Part shown: piece after piece, positions 59,069 through 64,000 of the stretch | Layout: every line of letters starts with the position of its first letter | How positions within the stretch are numbered: the stretch's first letter is position 1 | NCBI GenBank assembly: GCA_903772945.1 | Contig: CAICTM010000207.1 | Span: 27,670-91,669, forward strand | DNA from: Seminavis robusta | Lineage: Eukaryota; Bacillariophyta; Bacillariophyceae; Naviculales; Naviculaceae | Length of the DNA: 64,000 nucleotides | Direction: 5' to 3' | Translations under genes and position numbers: made by a program | Notes under the pieces: model-generated | What the model saw: only the letters and a program-made list of their open reading frames with translations | What the model was told of the DNA's origin: nothing | Database searches by the model: none

Positions 59069-60710
59069 GGTGATGCTACCGTATACCGGTACTCTGAGTA
59101 TAAACAAGAAGCTTGTGTTAGCAGTCAAGCAGTACTGTATGATAGAGTAAGTATTGATGATAGATGAAGAGGTGCGTAAAAGAAAGTGCCCCGTCCTTTG
59201 ACTGCGATGCCTTTCGTCAGGTTGAAACTATGAAACTTTGCGTTGTTTGCAGAGCTGGCTGTTGGGTTCTCTCCAACGCTCCTTTGCTCGGTGAGGTCGA
59301 GGACGGCCTACTAGCTAGCTACCGGTAGCTAGCTACGATAGCTGCCGGTACGACGTAGCCTGCGATTGTTGTGATGATGCAGCTGGGGGATGGAGAAAAT
59401 AAAAGCCATACCATGCTCACCGAGTCACCATGGCCAGGGCTTCAGTCAAAGAGCCAATACCAACCCCGCGAAACTGTTCACCACTGCTTACCACTGTCTT
59501 ACAGTCGTAGCTTCTTACCAACTGTCTGTACATGTACCGGTACCACTGTTTTACCACTATTCTCCACATACAGGCCGTCATGGTTTACAATTACCTTGGC
59601 TGGCATAGGATGGCACTGGATTTCTCCACCCCCCTGATGACTCACTTTAGTCGGTGTTTAGTACCTGGTACTGTAGGCCCTTTGTAGAGTAGACACATAT
59701 CGTACCGGTAGCATCGTAGGGTGCTAGTAGACACATACAATACTTAATAAAACGACTTTTCGTTCCACGGAGACACGGAGATGCAGAGCAGAAAGAGTTG
59801 TTAAACAAGCTGATGCTGCAGAATTACTTGAACAGCTGGATCCTTGTCTTTGCGGCAGAGCGGCTCCCCAGTCCCCAGACAGAGCTTTTACGAATTACTT
59901 GAGAACATTACTATTTTATTTAAGTGTCAGATTAATCTTGCAGTCCAGGCAGACAGCTTCCCATAAAACCATTCAGAACTTGGTAGCACAGTACCTTATT
60001 TACGGAGAGCCACTGCAAAATTAGACCGTCCAATCCTCAGCTACCCACACGGCCAGGTACGGTAGGCCAATGCAGAATGGCTACTACTAGCTACTAGCTA
60101 GTACATGTACTAGCTAGTGCTAGCTAGCTAGATGCGGTAGTGTCTATGTCTATACCGGTACGCGAGGAGTGCATTCAAGAAATAGACTACAGGAGCTCTG
60201 AAGGTTTTTAAAATTCCTACCAGTAGGGTGCGGTGTGTATTAGTATTAATAGGTTGCAATGTGGTGGGCACAAAAATCGAGAAAAAAATCGTCTGCAAAA
60301 TCCTAAAAGAATTCCACTGATAATTCACAAGTAATACTATAGAATACTGAAATTGTTCGGGAGATTTGTTTGGGAGCAGTGTTAGAGAGAAGTGAAACCA
60401 AATTTGCAGAGGAATGTGATTTTCAGCTTGCTTGAAAACCCCAACTAATGATTGTGGTAATAAAATGACCAAAGCCCCCAACACCCAACACCCGCACCCA
60501 GCACACCAGCCGCTTGTTGCCTTTGCAACGTCATGTACTGTACTTCATCTATGAGGAGTACCGGTACCGGTAAACTGACAATGGGACCCTGCCGTTGGAC
60601 CCTCCAAAAATCAAAGTGCCACGGAATCGAGTTGAAAAGAAGTGTGCTGAGAAAAATCACCATCGAACTTGACTTGAACGGTAGAGGCCTCCAAATAATC
60701 GATCTGCATC
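59069..60710. other. 1.6-kb region without a convincing gene
   Basis: Rich in CTAGCTAG and TACCGGTA palindromes (59310-59340, 59535-59545, 60090-60165). Several ORFs of 60-118 codons occur on both strands without motifs. It contains the promoter of the K2P gene on its left. Confidence 0.45.
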
Positions 60711-62627
60711 TCACTTGCCAACGTCCAGTTTTTGACGTTTGTGATGTCGTTTCTCGACAACAGATTGAGAGAACACATCTGCATGATGATTCCGCAACAG
60801 ATGGAAAGCTAGTGATAAGGGATGCAACTCGGGGCCCTGAACGTACGCCTTGCGGAGAAGGAAGGGCCATAGTTGCACACCCAGACCCTCCTGGGATTGT
60901 GTTGAGGGTATGTGGGCGAACATTTTGTTGCGTTGACAATAAAACGCCAGCTTGCTAGCAATTTCAGGATCAAGCGGTTCGCGAGAAAAGCGGATTGTCA
61001 ATGCGGTCAGGGATATGTTTCCGTCGAGACCTTTCAGAAAAGCGTTATTCAGACCTGCAATCTCCTGTTTGCGCTCCTCTGCATCGTCCGACAAGTGAAT
61101 CTCTAGCCTGGGACACCGAATCTTCAACGAACGCAGATTTGTCAGTTTCGGCAAATTCTCTGCTAGGGATCTCCACCCACTCAAGGTGATGCTCCCATTC
61201 AATGACAAATCCAATGCTAGGATCGACTTGTTCTTGACCAGACCCTCCTGGACGGCAAGCAGCCCCGAATCGGACAAATGGCAGCAACTCAGGTCCAATC
61301 GCTGCAACAAACAGGATGGCTGTGAGATGTAGCGTGATATGGATTCAGCCCCTTGCTCCCCAACATAATTCCCTGCTAGCCATAGCCACTCCAGGGAAGG
61401 GCTCTCGCTTGGCGACGACATGATATCGACCAACGCGCGGATTCCATCGTCATCGATCTGACAAAAGGGAATTCCGAACCGTTTCATCCCGCTGCCTCTC
61501 AAGCCATGTGCAATCTTCTCTAGGTTTGGTGTTGAAATACCTATGCAGCGACTCAAGCATAGCCTTTGCAAATGTGGGTGTTCGATGACCAGATCACGGA
61601 TTGTTTCTCCGGTGACGACGCCGTTCCACAGTGGTTCGCCCTCTTCGTCTTCGTTGGGGTGTAGGCGTGCCAGATTCAGCACCCGTATCGTCTTGTTTTC
61701 TTTGAGCGCCTCGAGAAGGCCTAAGAAGGTCCTTTGGTCGGCAAACTCCGTAAATTCGACTTGCAGTCCACACAGGCTCTGAGTAGAACGCAAGAATGGC
61801 CCCAGGATCTGCAGAAAGTTCGAGTCAAACTTGCATCGCCTGAATTCGAGACGCTCCAGTTGATTGCAGCAGGAAGCCAAGCCCTCTCTGAGGGGCCCAA
61901 GATTGTCCGTGTTCAATCGAATGCACTGCAGCCGGAGTGTCTTCAATGAAGGGCTGGATACTTTCAAAAGTTCCGTGAAAGCCACGGCAGCACCAGCTTC
62001 CAGCAGAGAGTTGCCCATCATGGACGTGAGTGTTAGGAACTTGAGAGTTGGATCAGCACCAGACTGCGAACTTGTCAAAGCGTTCAGCAAGGAGGGGAAA
62101 GATCCCAGGACTGTACGTCTATTCTGGATCGTCAGAGAGACAACGTTTCTGAGATTTGCCAACGACTTTGTGGCTTTTTCGCGCTCTTGGGAAGGAATGC
62201 GCTCAAGCATGTCGCCAATGAGATGAATTTCTCTGGAAGGTGGATTGCTGTCACTGTCTGGAGTGGAGAGATAGTCGCGGAAAATGTGTCCGTAGTGGTG
62301 GAAGCTTCCATCAGAGACCTCGCAAGTGACACTGCCAGATTTCAGTTTGGCTGCTGCAGTTTCCGTCACCTGCCCTTGAATCAATCGCATCATCCCAGGT
62401 TGATCGGCACGGAAGAAGAGAGTCACGTCTTCCACTTGAGATTCTCCGTTTTCTATGAGGTCACGGAGTCTGACTCCAAAAATAGCGGCTTCGGCCGGAC
62501 AGCAACAGATTGCTTGTAGGCTCCTGACATGCTTGTACTTGGACAACGTAGAACCGTTGGACGGAATAAGCAGAGTCACGACCTCAGCTTGGGTCGAATC
62601 AACATCGATATCCAGCAGGTCTGTCAT
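60711..62627 (-). CDS. Leucine-rich-repeat protein
   Basis: 638 residues in one exon from 'MTDLLDIDVDSTQAEVV'. The N-terminal ~120 residues are not LRR. From ~150 on there are ~12 repeats of the ribonuclease-inhibitor type, e.g. 'LKTLRLQCIRLNTDNLGPLR', 'LERLEFRRCKFDSNFLQIL', 'LQRLCLSRCIGISTPNLEKI', 'LEWLWLAGNYVGEQGAESIS', 'LQRLDLSCCHLSDSGLLAVQ', 'ILALDLSLNGSITLSGWRSL'. A final helical part (~560-638) has a basic tail 'VEKRHHKRQKLDVGK', perhaps a nuclear signal. No signal peptide, TM helix or enzyme domain, so an intracellular binding scaffold is likely. Partners unknown. Diatoms carry large families of this kind. Confidence 0.82.
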   Translation of the reverse strand: MTDLLDIDVDSTQAEVVTLLIPSNGSTLSKYKHVRSLQAICCCPAEAAIFGVRLRDLIENGESQVEDVTLFFRADQPGMMRLIQGQVTETAAAKLKSGSVTCEVSDGSFHHYGHIFRDYLSTPDSDSNPPSREIHLIGDMLERIPSQEREKATKSLANLRNVVSLTIQNRRTVLGSFPSLLNALTSSQSGADPTLKFLTLTSMMGNSLLEAGAAVAFTELLKVSSPSLKTLRLQCIRLNTDNLGPLREGLASCCNQLERLEFRRCKFDSNFLQILGPFLRSTQSLCGLQVEFTEFADQRTFLGLLEALKENKTIRVLNLARLHPNEDEEGEPLWNGVVTGETIRDLVIEHPHLQRLCLSRCIGISTPNLEKIAHGLRGSGMKRFGIPFCQIDDDGIRALVDIMSSPSESPSLEWLWLAGNYVGEQGAESISRYISQPSCLLQRLDLSCCHLSDSGLLAVQEGLVKNKSILALDLSLNGSITLSGWRSLAENLPKLTNLRSLKIRCPRLEIHLSDDAEERKQEIAGLNNAFLKGLDGNISLTALTIRFSREPLDPEIASKLAFYCQRNKMFAHIPSTQSQEGLGVQLWPFLLRKAYVQGPELHPLSLAFHLLRNHHADVFSQSVVEKRHHKRQKLDVGK

Positions 62628-63345
62628 CTTGTTATTACACTTTCAGGTTGATCTCCAGAGGATACGAGGATCGAGTTACTATTGCAACAAGAAAGTGTCA
62701 AAGAACTTCGATTTCTTGTCGCTGATTCGACCGTTGTGATCCTTTAGTTAAAAAACGGCTGAGCTGCCAAGCAAAACCAGGTTTTTCCCCTTTCCCCAGG
62801 CTCTGTGTCGGGTTTCTAAGGAACTCCCAACTATTACTCCGCCTACCGGTACACCTCAAAACTAACTTTGGTGGCTTCACAAGAAAAGACGAGAGTTGTA
62901 TGCACGACAAAGCAGGAGTATTGTACCCACTAGTAGTGGAGAGTAGTGACCGACTCGATAGTTTGAATAGCCATTCTTTGCAGAATGGTGCGTTTACGTG
63001 CTTTGTCTGTTTGCAGTGGCACAGTCGAATCGTCAGTCTGCCTCGTGTAAAAGCGCGCAAAACGCGGGAAACTTTGTTAGTACTGATAATTTGTATAGTA
63101 AAAACATGTCCACCCGGGCGACATTTGTCTCACATCTTTCGAGTTTATGGCGTGAAGTTTAGATGTGAAGGTCGTTGTGGATCGAGGCAAACCAATTTGA
63201 AAAGGTACCTCCACCCCCATCAACAGCCATGGAGTCGACCAGAGGCAAATGCAACATCATCACCAAAGTGGATCCAACTCTGCACATCCATCCGCATAGG
63301 TATCCCTGAGCCTCTGCTTGAACTGGATCCAAAACGGGCAACACT
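62628..63345. other. Intergenic, no gene seen
   Basis: A 120-codon minus ORF (62698-63060) and others in the interval have no motif and random composition. Presumably carries the LRR gene promoter. Confidence 0.4.
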
Positions 63346-63370
63346 TTGTTAGGGCTTGTCGACAGTAGCA

Positions 63371-63930
63371 TAGCCAGAATGCCTAGGACAGAGAATGACG
63401 AACGGATCGAGGAGGCCCTCATTCCCATGCTGAAGCGGAATGCCAGTATGCATGGCTTTTTTCATACCTCTCAAGTATTGGGCTCAACGTGTGAATCAGA
63501 AGCTGGACATGGCAATGGAAGATGGAGCTCTGAAGAAGACTATGTTAGAGTCGAAGTGCAATATCCTCAACCGCGAATTGGATGCATGTGATGAAGACAG
63601 AGCCAAGTACTCACCTATCACCAGATCAAGCTGGAGCATAGAAAGATCTCACAGAGGAGACAGTCAATTATCAGGCTCAGTGATGGAAGGAAGAAAGTCT
63701 TCTTCATTTGTGTGGAGACAGAGGAACAGAAAGAGTACAAACCAGATCCAACGAAGCCGCCGCCAACCGAAAAGCAGAGAACTGCATACTTCCAGAGGCA
63801 ATACAACACATGGGCCAACCGGGCAGACCGTGTGATGAGGCTGCATGAGGTTCGTGAGGATAGTGAGACCGAAGAAAAGAAGGAAGAACAACAACAACCA
63901 CAGCCCAATGGCACTGACCAAGACGAGTAA
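63371..63930 (+). pseudogene. Unknown helical protein ORF with two frameshifts
   Basis: From an ATG near 63378 ('MPRTENDERIEEALIPMLKR') the frame breaks at a T6 run near 63457. It continues in another frame ('YWAQRVNQKLDMAMEDGALK', 'NILNRELDACDEDRAK') and switches again near 63610 to the frame that contains 'HRKISQRRQS', 'KVFFICVETEEQKEYKPDPT', 'NTWANRADRVMRLHEVREDS' and ends at TAA 63930 with a Glu/Gln-rich tail. The three parts read as one mostly helical, charged protein. It may be a gag-like or host gene relic; I recognise no family. The shifts could be sequencing indels, particularly at the T run. Confidence 0.4.
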
Positions 63931-64000
63931 CCGACACTACTGCAGTGTAACATCGCCAAGCAGGACCAGTTACCACCTACCAGCAATGGACATGCCCAGA

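Noticed and set aside
59371-59637. 88-codon ORF upstream of the K2P gene
   Set aside because: No motif, and an overlapping ORF in another frame is just as open.
62698-63060. 120-codon minus-strand ORF
   Set aside because: No motif and no conserved composition; lies in the promoter interval of the LRR gene.

Overview
The window is nuclear DNA of a eukaryotic alga, most probably a pennate diatom (stramenopile). The evidence is: genes on both strands with no operons; short GT-AG introns of 57-98 bp; a 26S proteasome subunit; a metazoan-type nitric oxide synthase with globin domains; secreted beta-propeller-like proteins; an N-terminally signalled GNAT of a type common in diatoms; copia relics with diatom-like residues; and a Crypton-like tyrosine-recombinase element. 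No species can be named from sequence alone.

Layout. 1-3.6 kb: the end of one gene, then minisatellites and four copies of a ~400-bp hairpin-bearing repeat called R1 here. 3.5-16.2 kb: an accessory island of decayed mobile DNA. It holds a Crypton-like recombinase relic; an HNH-AP2 endonuclease broken by one stop codon; a tiny zinc-ribbon ORF; an ORF split by a TTAA-flanked MITE; a possible Rep-like relic; two copies of an element carrying a RusA-type resolvase, one of which has captured a CAP-domain gene; a LINE-type C-terminal fragment; a Crinkler-like P-loop/nuclease gene; and two more TIR elements. 16.2-29.6 kb is conventional: RING protein, GSTCD-like methyltransferase, 1495-aa globin-NOS, FG-GAP-like secreted protein, small membrane protein, tRNA-Ser(AGA), and a low-complexity protein. 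29.6-32.6 kb has no convincing gene. 32.7-37.7 kb: two convergent START-domain paralogues and a GNAT. 38.0-39.8 kb: copia/RNase H relics. 40.2-45.3 kb: RPN5, an SGNH-like type II membrane protein and a TruA-family pseudouridine synthase. 45.9-49.8 kb: a BamHI-site satellite with alternating monomers, an inverted R1 copy and other repeats. 49.9-54.3 kb: a frameshifted repeat-protein gene and a highly charged nuclear-type protein. 54.5-55.6 kb: a TIR element packed with 15 copies of an 11-mer, then another R1 copy. 56.3-59.1 kb: a two-pore K+ channel with EF hand whose reading frame runs through one TAG stop into the rest of a START domain. 60.7-62.6 kb: an LRR protein. 63.3-63.9 kb: a frameshifted unknown ORF.

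Most striking: (i) the K2P-START fusion with TAG inside the START domain; (ii) the MITE whose removal, leaving one TTAA, exactly restores an ORF; (iii) the TIR-bounded 11-mer array; (iv) paired RusA elements with gene capture and an end resembling the region upstream of the Crypton recombinase; (v) the double-globin NOS. Host genes end normally in TAA, TAG and TGA, so the many isolated in-frame stops in accessory genes look like decay rather than a changed genetic code.
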